Assembly (NCBI RefSeq): GCF_016908655.1
Contig: NZ_JAFBEI010000001.1
Location: 1 to 64,000, forward strand
Length of the DNA: 64,000 nt
Direction of reading: 5' to 3'
Origin: Streptococcus saliviloxodontae
GTDB lineage: Bacteria; Bacillota; Bacilli; Lactobacillales; Streptococcaceae
This document shows positions 25,770-36,387 of the stretch, in pieces. A program made the translations under genes and the position numbers. The stretch's first letter is position 1. Every line of letters starts with the position of its first letter. Below the pieces are notes generated by a model, which saw only the letters and a list, made by a program, of their open reading frames with translations, was not told the DNA's origin and ran no database searches.

Positions 25770-27032
25770 ATGACAGTTTTGATACTTTTAGTTATAGTGA
25801 TAGTATTACTCTTGGTCGTTTATCTGATGACAAGAGTGAAATCACTAGAACAGGAACTAGATCAAAAGTTGGATGACAGCTCTGACCGTTTGTCGGATCA
25901 GTTGTCCTATCTACTAGAGGTCGGTCACAAAAATCAAGCCCTTGAAGTGAGTCAACAACTTGGTCGTCTGCAGACGGATCTTTATCAAAACTTGTCAGAG
26001 ATACGAGATGTCCTTCATCAGAATTTGACAGACAACCGTGACCGCTCTGATAAACGTCTAGAAAGCATGAATCATCAGTTGACACAGGCTGTCAAGGATA
26101 TGCAAGATTCTAATGAAAAACGCCTTGACCAAATGCGTCAGACTGTTGAGGAGAAGCTAGAGAAGACCCTGCAGACCAGACTACAAGCCTCGTTTGACAC
26201 GGTTTCAAAACAGCTAGAATCTGTCAATCAAGGTCTAGGTGAGATGAAGTCAGTTGCTCAGGATGTTGGTACCCTTAATAAGGTACTGTCCAATACCAAA
26301 ACACGTGGTATTCTAGGAGAGTTACAACTTGGACAAATTATCGAAGACATCATGACTGAGAATCAGTATGAGCGTGAATTTGCGACAGTTAAGGGGTCGT
26401 CAGAGCGTGTCGAATATGCCATAAAATTACCAGGAACAACTGCGGCTGATTATGTCTATCTACCAATTGACTCTAAGTTTCCTCTGGAGGATTACTATCG
26501 TTTGGAAGAGGCTTATGAGACAGGAAGTAAAGATGAGATTGACCTCTATCGGAAGTCTCTCTTGGCTAGCATCAAACGATTTGCCAAGGATATCAGAACC
26601 AAGTACCTCAATCCACCAGAGACGACTAATTTCGGTATTATGTTCTTACCGACTGAAGGTCTTTACTCAGAGGTTGTGCGAAATGCTAGCTTCTTTGATG
26701 CTCTGCGTCGTGATGAGCAGATTGTGGTGGCAGGCCCTTCTACCTTATCAGCCCTGTTAAATTCTTTATCTGTTGGTTTTAAAACCTTGAACATCCAAAA
26801 AAATGCTGATGACATTAGTAAGATTTTGGGCAATGTTAAGACGGAGTTTGGTAAGTTTGGTGGTATGCTAGTTAAGGCGCAGCGCCAACTAACGACAGCC
26901 AGTAAGACCGTTGACAGTCTCTTGACCACTAGAACAAATGCTATTATGAGAGCACTTGATACCGTGGAGGATTATCAAGATAGCGATACTCAGAAACTAC
27001 TCAATATCCCCCACTTAGAAGATGAGGACTAG
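25770..27032 (+). CDS. rmuC: DNA recombination protein RmuC
   Basis: 420 residues: one N-terminal membrane anchor (ILLVIVIVLLLVVYLM), a long coiled coil to about residue 160, then the RmuC nuclease-like core (TKTRGILGELQLGQIIEDI, DSKFPLEDYYRL, GIMFLPTEGLYSEV). RmuC limits inversions between short inverted repeats; its exact biochemistry is unsettled. It starts 1 nt after thiN. Confidence 0.9.
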   Translation: MTVLILLVIVIVLLLVVYLMTRVKSLEQELDQKLDDSSDRLSDQLSYLLEVGHKNQALEVSQQLGRLQTDLYQNLSEIRDVLHQNLTDNRDRSDKRLESMNHQLTQAVKDMQDSNEKRLDQMRQTVEEKLEKTLQTRLQASFDTVSKQLESVNQGLGEMKSVAQDVGTLNKVLSNTKTRGILGELQLGQIIEDIMTENQYEREFATVKGSSERVEYAIKLPGTTAADYVYLPIDSKFPLEDYYRLEEAYETGSKDEIDLYRKSLLASIKRFAKDIRTKYLNPPETTNFGIMFLPTEGLYSEVVRNASFFDALRRDEQIVVAGPSTLSALLNSLSVGFKTLNIQKNADDISKILGNVKTEFGKFGGMLVKAQRQLTTASKTVDSLLTTRTNAIMRALDTVEDYQDSDTQKLLNIPHLEDED

Positions 27033-27033
27033 T

Positions 27034-27978
27034 ATGAAGATTAGTCAAATGAAAAAAGATGAGCTTTTTGAAGGTTTTTACTTAATTAAAAGAGCAGAGC
27101 TCAGAAAAACACGTGCTGGTAAGGACTTTATCTCTTTTACCTTTCAGGATGATAGTGGTGAAATCTCTGGAAATCTCTGGGATGCTCAAGCCTACAATGT
27201 TGATGAATTTGTAGCTGGTAAGGTTGTTCATATGCAAGGGCGTAGGGAAGTCTATAACGGGATGCCTCAAGTGAATCAGATTACGCTGCGAAACCCACGC
27301 GAAGGAGAACCGCACGACCCTTCAGATTTTAAAGAAAAATCGCCGGTTAATGCTAAGGAAGTTAGAGAGTACTTAGAACAAAAAATGTTTCATATTGAAA
27401 ATCCAGTATGGCAACGTATCGTTCGAGCCCTTTATCGCAAGTATGATAAGGAATTCTTTGTTTATCCTGCTGCCAAAACAAACCACCACGCTTTTGAGTC
27501 TGGACTTGCCTATCATACGGCGACCATGGTGCGTTTAGCGGATGCGATTGGAGACATCTATCCAGAGCTTAACAAGAGTTTGCTCTATGCAGGCATTATG
27601 CTACATGATTTGGCTAAAGTGATTGAGTTATCTGGTCCTGAAAATACAGAGTACACCATTCGTGGAAACTTGATTGGTCATATTGCTTTAATTGATGAAG
27701 AAATCACTAAGGTAATCTTAGAATTAAATATTCCGGATGATAAAGAGGAAGTCACTATCTTGAGACACGTGGTTCTAAGTCACCATGGCTTGTTAGAGTA
27801 CGGCAGCCCAGTTCGTCCTCGTATTATGGAAGCTGAAATTATCCATATGATTGACAATATCGATGCCAACATGATGATGATGCTGACGGCACTTAATCAG
27901 GTCAGAGAAGGGGAAATGACGAACCGTCTTTTTGCAATGGACAATCGTTCCTTCTATAAACCCAAATATAATCATTAA
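27034..27978 (+). CDS. yhaM: 3'-5' exoribonuclease YhaM
   Basis: 314 residues: an N-terminal OB fold (KTRAGKDFISFTFQDDSGEI) and a C-terminal HD phosphohydrolase domain (HHAFESGLAYHTATM, MLHDLAKV, VLSHHG). YhaM trims mRNA 3' ends; the pneumococcal homologue is Cbf1. I prefer ATG 27034, right after the rmuC stop, because the family starts MKIxQMKKDxL; an in-frame ATG at 27022 overlaps rmuC. Confidence 0.92.
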   Translation: MKISQMKKDELFEGFYLIKRAELRKTRAGKDFISFTFQDDSGEISGNLWDAQAYNVDEFVAGKVVHMQGRREVYNGMPQVNQITLRNPREGEPHDPSDFKEKSPVNAKEVREYLEQKMFHIENPVWQRIVRALYRKYDKEFFVYPAAKTNHHAFESGLAYHTATMVRLADAIGDIYPELNKSLLYAGIMLHDLAKVIELSGPENTEYTIRGNLIGHIALIDEEITKVILELNIPDDKEEVTILRHVVLSHHGLLEYGSPVRPRIMEAEIIHMIDNIDANMMMMLTALNQVREGEMTNRLFAMDNRSFYKPKYNH

Positions 27979-27989
27979 ATTTAACAAAA

Positions 27990-28042
27990 ATGGACATTTT
28001 TCAAAGCGAAATGTTCGTTTTTTCTTTCTCTTATGATATAAT
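27990..28042 (+). promoter_or_regulatory. yhaM terminator, candidate PurBox and purR promoter
   Basis: A GACATTT/AAATGTT hairpin followed by T6 ends yhaM. The same bases on the minus strand read AAAAACGAACATT (28010-28022), one mismatch from the PurBox pattern AWWWCCGAACWWT. TATAAT at 28037-28042 follows. PurR autoregulation is possible; in related bacteria PurR activates through such boxes. A leader of about 190 nt with an AACAGAA/TTCTGTT hairpin precedes purR. Confidence 0.45.
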
Positions 28043-28238
28043 ACCATTGAATGACACTGATCAAATGAACCATTTGTCTATTATGAACGACAGGTAAAGT
28101 AAGAGCTTATCTGATAGCTATTTGCACAATGAAAACAGAATCTTATTGATGGGTTCTGTTTATTAGTTCCTAATATTTTGATGTCTCTATCCTCAAGAAA
28201 AGAGATGGCTTTATTTGAAAAAAGAAAATGGAGTAAAC

Positions 28239-29051
28239 ATGAAATTAAGACGTAGTGAGCGTATGGTTGTTATCTCGAATTACCTGATTAACAACCCATA
28301 CCAATTAACAAGTTTGAATACCTTTGCAGAGAAGTATGAAGCAGCAAAATCTTCGATTTCAGAGGATATTGCTATTATTAAGAAAGCATTCGAAGAAAGT
28401 CATATTGGTGAGATTGAGACAGTTACAGGAGCAAGTGGAGGCGTCATCTTCACCCCTACGATTGCGATAGATGAAGCCAAAAAGATCGTCCAAGAGCTTT
28501 GTGAGAGTCTTTCTGAAAGTGATCGTATTCTTCCAGGAGGTTACATCTACTTATCAGATCTTCTCAGTACACCACATGTATTGCAGAGCGTAGGACGTAT
28601 CATCGCTAACGCTTTTAAGGGGCAAAAAGTAGATGCCGTGATGACTGTTGCGACGAAAGGGGTTCCTTTGGCAAATGCTGTTGCTAATGTTCTGAATGTT
28701 CCGTTTGTTATTGTACGCCGTGATTTAAAAATCACAGAAGGTTCAACGGTATCGGTTAACTATGTTAGTGGATCGAGTGACCGTATTGAGAAGATGTTCT
28801 TGTCAAAACGTAGTTTGAAAGCTAACAGTCGTGTTTTGATTGTGGATGATTTCTTAAAAGGTGGCGGAACTATTTCAGGTATGGTTAGCTTATTGAAGGA
28901 ATTCGATTCTACATTAGTTGGAGTTGCTGTTTTTGCGGATAATACTCAAGAAGAACGCGATTCATTTGACTATAAATCGCTATTGAGTGTTTCAGAGATT
29001 GATGTTAAAAATAACCGCGTACATGTTGAAGTTGGAAATATTTTTGACTAA
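28239..29051 (+). CDS. purR: Purine operon regulator PurR (PRPP-sensing)
   Basis: 270 residues: an N-terminal winged helix (RRSERMVVISNYLINNPYQL) and a type I phosphoribosyltransferase-like domain with the PRPP-binding motif VLIVDDFLKGGGT. It is the Gram-positive PurR, unrelated to the LacI-type E. coli protein. It starts at ATG 28239 with GGAG at 28230-28233. Upstream in-frame codons are not conserved. Confidence 0.93.
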   Translation: MKLRRSERMVVISNYLINNPYQLTSLNTFAEKYEAAKSSISEDIAIIKKAFEESHIGEIETVTGASGGVIFTPTIAIDEAKKIVQELCESLSESDRILPGGYIYLSDLLSTPHVLQSVGRIIANAFKGQKVDAVMTVATKGVPLANAVANVLNVPFVIVRRDLKITEGSTVSVNYVSGSSDRIEKMFLSKRSLKANSRVLIVDDFLKGGGTISGMVSLLKEFDSTLVGVAVFADNTQEERDSFDYKSLLSVSEIDVKNNRVHVEVGNIFD

Positions 29052-29066
29052 AATATATGAAAAAAA

Positions 29067-29095
29067 TTGACAAAGAGTGCTGTCTATGATATTAT
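29067..29095 (+). promoter_or_regulatory. rpsL-rpsG promoter and leader
   Basis: TTGACA (29067-29072) and TATTAT (29090-29095) are 17 nt apart. The leader of about 130 nt contains a GTCTCT/AGAGAC hairpin near 29120-29142. No gene is seen in it. Confidence 0.65.
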
Positions 29096-29232
29096 TATAG
29101 ACGGTACTTTTTACTTTTGGTCTCTCATAAGTGTACAGAGACGTGCTGACAATAGTTGCAAAAGTACACCCAGATATGGGCTGTCACCGAGTGCCATATC
29201 AACCAAAAATAAAAAACACAGGAGAAATGTAG

Positions 29233-29646
29233 ATGCCTACAATCAACCAGTTGGTACGTAAACCACGTAAATCTAAAGTTGAAAAATCTAAATCACCAGC
29301 CTTGAACGTTGGTTACAACAGCCACAAAAAAGTTCAAACAAACGTATCTGCACCACAAAAACGTGGTGTTGCAACACGTGTTGGAACAATGACACCTAAA
29401 AAACCTAACTCAGCCCTTCGTAAATTTGCTCGTGTACGTTTGAGCAACCTTATTGAAGTTACTGCTTACATCCCAGGTATCGGACACAACCTCCAAGAGC
29501 ACAGCGTTGTTCTTATCCGTGGTGGACGTGTAAAAGACCTTCCAGGGGTACGTTACCATATCGTCCGTGGTGCACTTGATACTGCAGGTGTAGCTGATCG
29601 TAAACAAAGCCGTTCTAAATACGGTGCTAAACGTCCTAAAGGATAA
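29233..29646 (+). CDS. rpsL: 30S ribosomal protein S12
   Basis: 137 residues beginning [15 protein letters not shown], full length for Firmicutes. The lysines in [11 protein letters not shown] and [12 protein letters not shown], where streptomycin resistance changes arise, are the wild-type residues. AGGAG precedes the start. rpsG follows after 18 nt in the same operon. Confidence 0.97.
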   Translation: MPTINQLVRKPRKSKVEKSKSPALNVGYNSHKKVQTNVSAPQKRGVATRVGTMTPKKPNSALRKFARVRLSNLIEVTAYIPGIGHNLQEHSVVLIRGGRVKDLPGVRYHIVRGALDTAGVADRKQSRSKYGAKRPKG

Positions 29647-29664
29647 GAAGGGAGATAAGATAAA

Positions 29665-30135
29665 ATGAGTCGTAAAAATAGAGCGCCTAAACGCGAAGTA
29701 TTGCCAGATCCATTGTACAATTCAAAAATCGTTACACGTCTTATCAACCGTGTAATGCTTGACGGTAAACGCGGTACTGCTGCAACAATCGTCTACGATG
29801 CTTTTGAAGCAATCAAAGAAGCAACTGGTACAGATGCACTTGAAGTGTTTGAAACAGCTATGGACAACATCATGCCTGTACTTGAAGTACGTGCACGTCG
29901 TGTTGGTGGTTCAAACTACCAAGTCCCAGTTGAAGTTCGTCCAGAACGCCGTACTACACTTGGTCTTCGTTGGTTGGTTAATGCATCACGTGCTCGTGGT
30001 GAACACACTATGAAAGATCGTCTTGCAAAAGAAATCATGGATGCTGCAAACAACACTGGTGCATCAGTTAAAAAACGTGAAGATACTCACAAAATGGCTG
30101 AAGCAAACCGTGCATTTGCACACTTCCGTTGGTAA
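29665..30135 (+). CDS. rpsG: 30S ribosomal protein S7
   Basis: 156 residues, beginning [20 protein letters not shown], the normal length. It nucleates assembly of the 30S head. GGGAG lies before the ATG. A terminator separates it from fusA, which has its own promoter. Confidence 0.97.
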   Translation: MSRKNRAPKREVLPDPLYNSKIVTRLINRVMLDGKRGTAATIVYDAFEAIKEATGTDALEVFETAMDNIMPVLEVRARRVGGSNYQVPVEVRPERRTTLGLRWLVNASRARGEHTMKDRLAKEIMDAANNTGASVKKREDTHKMAEANRAFAHFRW

Positions 30136-30198
30136 GATTAGACTGCTTTGGTATTTATTAGCTAAAACCAGCTATCTTTATCAGCAATAAAAAGTAAC

Positions 30199-30245
30199 AA
30201 ACGGGTAGGTCCTGCCTATCCGTTTTTGCTAAATCATGGTATAAT
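30199..30245 (+). promoter_or_regulatory. rpsG terminator and fusA promoter
   Basis: The hairpin AAACGGGTAGG (30199-30209) with CCTATCCGTTT (30215-30225) runs into T residues. Just downstream, TGGTATAAT (30237-30245) is an extended -10 for fusA. Confidence 0.75.
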
Positions 30246-30281
30246 AAACAAGTAAAATAAAATTATAGGAGAAATAACCTA

Positions 30282-32360
30282 ATGGCTCGCGAATTTTCAC
30301 TAGCAAAAACTCGTAACATCGGTATCATGGCTCACGTCGATGCCGGTAAAACAACAACAACTGAGCGTATCCTTTACTATACTGGTAAAATCCACAAAAT
30401 CGGTGAAACTCACGAAGGTGCTTCACAAATGGACTGGATGGAGCAAGAGCAAGAACGTGGTATCACAATCACATCTGCCGCTACAACAGCGCAATGGGAT
30501 GGTCACCGTGTTAACATCATCGATACACCAGGTCACGTGGACTTCACAATCGAAGTTCAACGTTCACTCCGTGTTCTTGATGGTGCCGTAACTGTTCTTG
30601 ATGCACAATCAGGTGTTGAGCCACAAACTGAAACAGTTTGGCGTCAAGCAACTGAGTACCGTGTACCTCGTATCGTTTTCGCTAACAAAATGGACAAAAT
30701 CGGTGCTGACTTCCTTTACTCAGTAAGCACACTTCACGACCGTCTTCAAGCGAACGCTCACCCAATTCAATTGCCAATCGGTGCTGAAGATGATTTCCGT
30801 GGTATCATTGACTTGATCAAAATGAAAGCTGAAATCTACACTAACGACCTTGGTACAGATATTCTTGAAGAAGATATCCCAGCTGAGTACGTAGAACAAG
30901 CTGAAGAATACCGTGAAAAATTGGTTGAAGCAGTTGCAGAAACTGACGAAGACCTTATGATGAAATACCTTGAAGGTGAAGAAATCACTAACGACGAATT
31001 GAAAGCTGCTATCCGTAAAGCAACTATCAACGTTGAGTTCTTCCCAGTTCTTTGTGGTTCAGCCTTCAAAAACAAAGGTGTTCAATTGATGCTTGATGCA
31101 GTTATCGACTACCTTCCAAGCCCACTTGACATCCCTGCAATCAAAGGTATCAACCCTGATACTGACGAAGAAGAAACACGTCCAGCATCTGATGAAGAGC
31201 CATTTGCAGCGCTTGCCTTCAAGATCATGACTGACCCATTCGTAGGTCGTTTGACATTCTTCCGTGTTTACTCAGGTATCCTTGAATCAGGTTCATACGT
31301 TCTTAACACTTCAAAAGGTAAACGTGAACGTATCGGACGTATCCTTCAAATGCACGCTAACAGCCGTGAAGAAATCCAACAAGTTTACGCTGGTGATATC
31401 GCCGCTGCCGTTGGTTTGAAAGATACAACTACTGGTGACTCATTGACTGATGAGAAAGCTAAAGTTATCCTTGAGTCAATCGAAGTTCCAGAACCAGTTA
31501 TCCAATTGATGGTTGAGCCAAAATCTAAAGCTGACCAAGATAAAATGGGTATCGCTCTTCAAAAACTTGCTGAAGAAGATCCAACATTCCGCGTTGAAAC
31601 AAACGTTGAAACTGGTGAAACAGTTATCTCAGGTATGGGTGAGCTTCACCTTGACGTCCTTGTTGACCGTATGAAACGTGAATTCAAAGTTGAAGCTAAC
31701 GTTGGTGCGCCTCAAGTATCATACCGTGAAACATTCCGCGCTTCTACACAAGCACGTGGATTCTTCAAACGCCAATCTGGTGGTAAAGGTCAATTCGGTG
31801 ACGTTTGGATCGAATTCACTCCTAACGAAGAAGGTAAAGGATTCGAATTCGAAAACGCTATCGTCGGTGGTGTGGTTCCTCGTGAATTCATCCCAGCCGT
31901 TGAAAAAGGTCTTGTAGAATCTATGGCAAACGGTGTTCTTGCTGGTTACCCAATGGTTGACGTTAAAGCTAAACTTTACGATGGATCATACCACGATGTC
32001 GATTCATCTGAAACAGCCTTCAAGATCGCTGCATCACTTGCCCTTAAAGAAGCTGCTAAATCAGCACAACCAGCTATCCTTGAACCAATGATGCTTGTTA
32101 CAATCACAGCTCCAGAAGACAACCTCGGTGACGTTATGGGTCACGTGACTGCACGTCGTGGTCGTGTTGACGGTATGGAAGCACGTGGTAACACACAAGT
32201 TGTTCGTGCCTTCGTTCCACTTGCTGAAATGTTCGGTTACGCAACAGTTCTTCGTTCTGCAACTCAAGGACGTGGTACATTCATGATGGTATTTGACCAC
32301 TATGAAGATGTTCCTAAGTCAGTTCAAGAAGAAATCATCAAGAAAAACTCTGGTGAATAA
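30282..32360 (+). CDS. fusA: Elongation factor G
   Basis: 692-residue translocase. GTPase motifs are [11 protein letters not shown] (G1), DTPGHVDF (G3) and NKMD (G4), followed by domains II to V. TATAGGAG-type ribosome binding site. Codon use is strongly biased (for example CGT for Arg and AAC for Asn), as in other highly expressed genes of this region. Confidence 0.97.
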   Translation: MAREFSLAKTRNIGIMAHVDAGKTTTTERILYYTGKIHKIGETHEGASQMDWMEQEQERGITITSAATTAQWDGHRVNIIDTPGHVDFTIEVQRSLRVLDGAVTVLDAQSGVEPQTETVWRQATEYRVPRIVFANKMDKIGADFLYSVSTLHDRLQANAHPIQLPIGAEDDFRGIIDLIKMKAEIYTNDLGTDILEEDIPAEYVEQAEEYREKLVEAVAETDEDLMMKYLEGEEITNDELKAAIRKATINVEFFPVLCGSAFKNKGVQLMLDAVIDYLPSPLDIPAIKGINPDTDEEETRPASDEEPFAALAFKIMTDPFVGRLTFFRVYSGILESGSYVLNTSKGKRERIGRILQMHANSREEIQQVYAGDIAAAVGLKDTTTGDSLTDEKAKVILESIEVPEPVIQLMVEPKSKADQDKMGIALQKLAEEDPTFRVETNVETGETVISGMGELHLDVLVDRMKREFKVEANVGAPQVSYRETFRASTQARGFFKRQSGGKGQFGDVWIEFTPNEEGKGFEFENAIVGGVVPREFIPAVEKGLVESMANGVLAGYPMVDVKAKLYDGSYHDVDSSETAFKIAASLALKEAAKSAQPAILEPMMLVTITAPEDNLGDVMGHVTARRGRVDGMEARGNTQVVRAFVPLAEMFGYATVLRSATQGRGTFMMVFDHYEDVPKSVQEEIIKKNSGE

Positions 32361-32366
32361 TTTCTA

Positions 32367-32397
32367 AAAATCTGAGATTTTATCTCAGATTTTTTTA
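32367..32397 (+). terminator. fusA terminator
   Basis: AAAATCTGAGA pairs with TCTCAGATTTT around a 5-nt loop and ends in a T run. Confidence 0.85.
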
Positions 32398-32505
32398 TTT
32401 TTCTATGTGAAAATTGCTGAGCTACTAACATAAAAAATAACGATTTTGATAAAATTTATTATTCCTGCTATAGCACTGTCAGTAACGCATTGCGTGCAAA
32501 ATTAG

Positions 32506-32535
32506 TTGCTTTTTTAGCCAAATAGTTATATAATA
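32506..32535 (+). promoter_or_regulatory. gap promoter
   Basis: TTGCTT (32506-32511) and TATAAT (32530-32535) are 18 nt apart. A leader of about 105 nt follows. Confidence 0.6.
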
Positions 32536-32647
32536 AGAACGTTGAAAGGTTGAATTGTCTTTAGTCAAGTTAATCTTTTCACATATGGTTTGAGAGCTTG
32601 CTCTCTAAAAAATAATTTTTTTGATTTTCATAAGGAGGAAATCACTA

Positions 32648-33658
32648 ATGGTAGTTAAAGTTGGTATTAACGGTTTCGGTCGTATCGGTCGTCTTGCTTT
32701 CCGTCGTATCCAAAACGTAGAAGGTGTTGAAGTTGCACGTATCAATGACCTTACAGATCCAAACATGCTTGCACACTTGTTGAAATACGATACAACTCAA
32801 GGTCGTTTCGACGGTACTGTTGAAGTTAAAGAAGGTGGATTCGAAGTTAACGGTCAATTCGTTAAAGTTTCTGCTGAACGTGAACCAGGAAACATCGACT
32901 GGGCAACTGACGGTGTAGAAATCGTTCTTGAAGCTACAGGTTTCTTTGCTTCTAAAGCAGCTGCTGAGCAACACATCCACGAAAACGGTGCTAAAAAAGT
33001 TGTTATCACTGCTCCTGGTGGTAACGATGTTAAAACAATCGTTTTCAACACTAACCACGACATCCTTGATGGTACTGAAACAGTTATCTCAGGTGCTTCA
33101 TGTACTACAAACTGTCTTGCACCAATGGCTAAAGCTCTTCACGATAACTTCGGTGTTCAAGAAGGTCTTATGACAACTATCCACGGTTACACTGGTGACC
33201 AAATGGTTCTTGACGGACCACACCGTGGTGGTGACCTTCGTCGTGCACGTGCTGCTGCAGCAAACATCGTTCCTAACTCAACTGGTGCTGCTAAAGCTAT
33301 CGGTCTTGTTATCCCAGAATTGAACGGTAAACTTGACGGTGCTGCACAACGTGTTCCAGTTCCAACAGGTTCTGTAACTGAATTGGTAGCTGTACTTGAC
33401 AAAAACGTTACAGCTGAAGAAGTTAACGCTGCTATGAAAGCTGCTTCAAACGAATCATACGGTTACAACGAAGATCCAATCGTATCATCAGATATCGTTG
33501 GTATCTCATACGGTTCATTGTTTGACGCAACTCAAACTAAAGTTCTTGACGTTGACGGTAAACAATTGGTTAAAGTTGTTTCATGGTACGACAACGAAAT
33601 GTCATACACTTCACAACTTGTACGTACTCTTGAGTACTTCGCAAAAATTGCAAAATAA
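32648..33658 (+). CDS. gap: Glyceraldehyde-3-phosphate dehydrogenase (phosphorylating, NAD-dependent)
   Basis: 336 residues. The Rossmann motif is [11 protein letters not shown], and the catalytic cysteine lies in [12 protein letters not shown]. It oxidises glyceraldehyde 3-phosphate in glycolysis and is also a known surface-exposed moonlighting protein in streptococci. ATG 32648 is preceded by AAGGAGGAA; in-frame codons upstream are leader sequence. Strong codon bias. Confidence 0.97.
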   Translation: MVVKVGINGFGRIGRLAFRRIQNVEGVEVARINDLTDPNMLAHLLKYDTTQGRFDGTVEVKEGGFEVNGQFVKVSAEREPGNIDWATDGVEIVLEATGFFASKAAAEQHIHENGAKKVVITAPGGNDVKTIVFNTNHDILDGTETVISGASCTTNCLAPMAKALHDNFGVQEGLMTTIHGYTGDQMVLDGPHRGGDLRRARAAAANIVPNSTGAAKAIGLVIPELNGKLDGAAQRVPVPTGSVTELVAVLDKNVTAEEVNAAMKAASNESYGYNEDPIVSSDIVGISYGSLFDATQTKVLDVDGKQLVKVVSWYDNEMSYTSQLVRTLEYFAKIAK

Positions 33659-33693
33659 TTTTAACTAAATAAATCTTATTAGTTAGATAGAAA

Positions 33694-33727
33694 AACCTTT
33701 AGAATTACTATTCTGAAGGTTTTTTTA
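33694..33727 (+). terminator. gap terminator
   Basis: AACCTTTAGAAT pairs with ATTCTGAAGGTT (one mismatch), followed by T7. Confidence 0.8.
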
Positions 33728-33840
33728 CTTTTATATATTAGGAACACATTAGATAGAATAATGAAATCGCAAGTGTAAGTGATTGACAATTGTCTCAAAA
33801 TCATATACCATTAAGATTATAAAAACATAAGAGGTAAATT

Positions 33841-34692
33841 ATGAAAATCAGAAATTTTATTGCACTAACGGTTGTTACAACTAGTCTAGTAGTTTTAGGA
33901 GCTTGCTCTACAAATAGTTCATCTAGTACAGCATCAAAAACGCAAAGTTCAGCAGACAAGGCTACGATGACTTATGATAAGTTGAGCAGTGATGAAAATA
34001 CCATGTCTGCGTTATGGTATCAAACATCAGAAGAAGCTAAGGCTATCTATTTACAAGGATATAGTCTTGGCAAGTTAAGATTAGAGAGTTGGCTTAGTAA
34101 GGCTAGTGATAAACCTTATTCAATAGTCTTAGATTTAGATGAAACAGTGCTGGATAATAGTCCTTATCAATCACAAAATGTTATCGATGGATCAAGTTTT
34201 AATGCCAGTGAGTGGGATGAATGGGTTCAAAAGAAAGAAGCTAAGCCATTACCAGGTGCAAAAGATTTTCTAAATTATGCTAATGACAATGGCGTTCAGA
34301 TTTACTATATATCAGATAGAACGAGTTCACAGGTTAAGGCGACTGAGGAGAACCTAAAAGAACAAGGTTTGCCAGTACAAGGTGAAGATCACTTGCTTTT
34401 TTATGAGGATGGTATGACATCTAAAGAAAGCAGACGTCAAAAGGTTCAAGAATCAACTAATCTAATCCTCTTATTCGGGGATAACTTAGTTGACTTTGCA
34501 GATTTCTCAAAAACATCTACAAAAGATAGAGAGCAATTATTTGATAGTTTGCAAGGAGAATTTGGGGATAAATTTATCATTTTTGCCAACCCAATGTATG
34601 GTTCTTGGGAAACTGCTTTATATAATGGTAAAAGTTTAGATTCTAAAGGTAAGGTCAGTGCTCGCCACGATGCTTTAGTTGGTTATAAATAA
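33841..34692 (+). CDS. Surface acid phosphatase lipoprotein, P4/LppC type
   Basis: 283 residues. Signal peptide with lipobox VLGACS, a serine/threonine-rich spacer, then a class B-like HAD phosphatase domain. The catalytic motif is DLDETVLDNSPYQ, with YISDR and GDNLVDF further on. Homologues (LppC of S. pyogenes, P4 of Haemophilus) dephosphorylate nucleotides or other monophosphates at the surface. The gene is single, with its own promoter region (TTGACA near 33783) and GAGGT before the ATG. Confidence 0.88.
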   Translation: MKIRNFIALTVVTTSLVVLGACSTNSSSSTASKTQSSADKATMTYDKLSSDENTMSALWYQTSEEAKAIYLQGYSLGKLRLESWLSKASDKPYSIVLDLDETVLDNSPYQSQNVIDGSSFNASEWDEWVQKKEAKPLPGAKDFLNYANDNGVQIYYISDRTSSQVKATEENLKEQGLPVQGEDHLLFYEDGMTSKESRRQKVQESTNLILLFGDNLVDFADFSKTSTKDREQLFDSLQGEFGDKFIIFANPMYGSWETALYNGKSLDSKGKVSARHDALVGYK

Positions 34693-34815
34693 TATGATAG
34701 TTGATAGAGTGAGTTTCACGATATCAACTATTTTTTGTTAGATAGAGATTAGTAATGATTTACAAGGCTTTTTTGTGAAATTTTTCCTTTATTTTGGCAG
34801 GGGAGAAGAAATTAT

Positions 34816-34823
34816 GGTATAAT
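34816..34823 (+). promoter_or_regulatory. pgk promoter (-10)
   Basis: TATAAT at 34818-34823, preceded by TGG, an extended -10. AAAGGAG lies before the ATG. Confidence 0.6.
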
Positions 34824-34857
34824 GAACCTGTATAAAAATTTTAAAGGAGTCTTACTA

Positions 34858-36054
34858 ATGGCTAAATTGACTGTTAAAGACGTTGAATTGAAAGGTAAAA
34901 AAGTTCTCGTTCGTGTTGACTTTAACGTACCTTTGAAAGATGGCGTTATCACTAACGACAACCGTATTACTGCGGCTCTTCCAACTATCAAGTACATCAT
35001 CGAACAAGGTGGTCGTGCAATCCTCTTCTCTCACCTTGGACGTGTTAAAGAAGAAGCAGATAAAGAAGGTAAATCACTTGCACCAGTTGCTGCAGACTTG
35101 TCTGCTAAACTTGGTCAAGAAGTTGTCTTCCCAGGTGCTACTCGTGGAGCTGACTTGGAAGCAGCTATTAATGCTCTTGAAGATGGACAAGTTCTTTTGG
35201 TTGAAAACACTCGTTTTGAAGATATTGACGGCAAAAAAGAATCTAAAAATGATGAAGAACTTGGTAAATACTGGGCATCACTTGGAGATGGTATCTTTGT
35301 AAATGATGCATTCGGTACAGCTCACCGTGCTCACGCATCTAACGTTGGTATCTCTGCAAATGTTGAAAAAGCAGTTGCTGGTTTCCTTCTTGAAAACGAA
35401 ATTGCTTATATCCAAGAAGCAGTTGAAACTCCAGAACGTCCATTCGTAGCTATTCTTGGTGGTTCAAAAGTTTCAGATAAAATCGGTGTTATCGAAAACC
35501 TTCTTGAAAAAGCTGATAAAGTTCTTATCGGTGGTGGTATGACTTATACATTCTACAAAGCTCAAGGTATCGAAATCGGTAACTCACTTGTAGAAGAAGA
35601 CAAACTTGATGTTGCAAAAGCTCTTCTTGAAAAATCAAACGGCAAATTGATCTTACCAGTTGACTCAAAAGAAGCTAATGCATTTGCAGGTTACACTGAA
35701 GTTCGTGATACTGAAGGTGAAGCTGTTTCAGAAGGTTTCCTTGGTCTTGACATCGGTCCAAAATCAATCGCTAAATTTGACGAAGCCCTTACAGGTGCTA
35801 AAACAGTTGTATGGAACGGACCAATGGGTGTATTTGAAAACCCTGACTTCCAAGCTGGTACAATTGGTGTAATGGACGCTATCGTGAAACAACCAGGTGT
35901 TAAATCAATCATCGGTGGTGGTGACTCAGCAGCAGCAGCAATCAATCTTGGCCGTGCAGATAAATTCTCATGGATCTCAACAGGTGGTGGTGCTTCAATG
36001 GAACTCCTTGAAGGTAAAGTTCTTCCAGGTCTTGCAGCATTGACTGAAAAATAA
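34858..36054 (+). CDS. pgk: Phosphoglycerate kinase
   Basis: 398 residues. Makes ATP from 1,3-bisphosphoglycerate and ADP, the step after Gap. The N-terminal signature is [16 protein letters not shown], and the nucleotide site is near [16 protein letters not shown] 34858 is the family start ([15 protein letters not shown]); the frame stays open a little upstream. Confidence 0.97.
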   Translation: MAKLTVKDVELKGKKVLVRVDFNVPLKDGVITNDNRITAALPTIKYIIEQGGRAILFSHLGRVKEEADKEGKSLAPVAADLSAKLGQEVVFPGATRGADLEAAINALEDGQVLLVENTRFEDIDGKKESKNDEELGKYWASLGDGIFVNDAFGTAHRAHASNVGISANVEKAVAGFLLENEIAYIQEAVETPERPFVAILGGSKVSDKIGVIENLLEKADKVLIGGGMTYTFYKAQGIEIGNSLVEEDKLDVAKALLEKSNGKLILPVDSKEANAFAGYTEVRDTEGEAVSEGFLGLDIGPKSIAKFDEALTGAKTVVWNGPMGVFENPDFQAGTIGVMDAIVKQPGVKSIIGGGDSAAAAINLGRADKFSWISTGGGASMELLEGKVLPGLAALTEK

Positions 36055-36072
36055 TATGTCTTTTTAAAGACT

Positions 36073-36113
36073 AGAAAAGAATCTAAGGCGCATGCTTTAG
36101 GTTCTTTTTTGAT
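36073..36113 (+). terminator. pgk terminator
   Basis: AGAATCTAA pairs with TTTAGGTTCT around GGCGCATGC, then T6. The rest of the gap up to 36387 is AT-rich with no supported gene. A 38-codon open stretch ending near 36338 lacks a start codon. Confidence 0.7.
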
Positions 36114-36387
36114 CTCCATTTGATAAAACTTAGTTCAAAATCAGGTAATATCGAGGTAAGTTTGTTGTAAATAGAGGATTAATTGCGTTTGTGAAGCGAT
36201 AAAGGTGATAAGATTATTGATTTAGTAGGTATAAATATGAGAAAGAGACGATTTTAGGAAAAAGGTTAAAAATACTATATTCATCAGATTTGAGTGATAA
36301 AGAAATAGATTATTTTAGTAAACTATTACAATTTTAAAAATTTTGTGATACACTAAGGAAGTATTTTTTTAGATTAGAGGAGTGGTT

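Noticed and set aside
29067-29261. 64-codon frame upstream of rpsL
   Set aside because: It begins within the rpsL promoter and covers the leader; no similarity or binding site.
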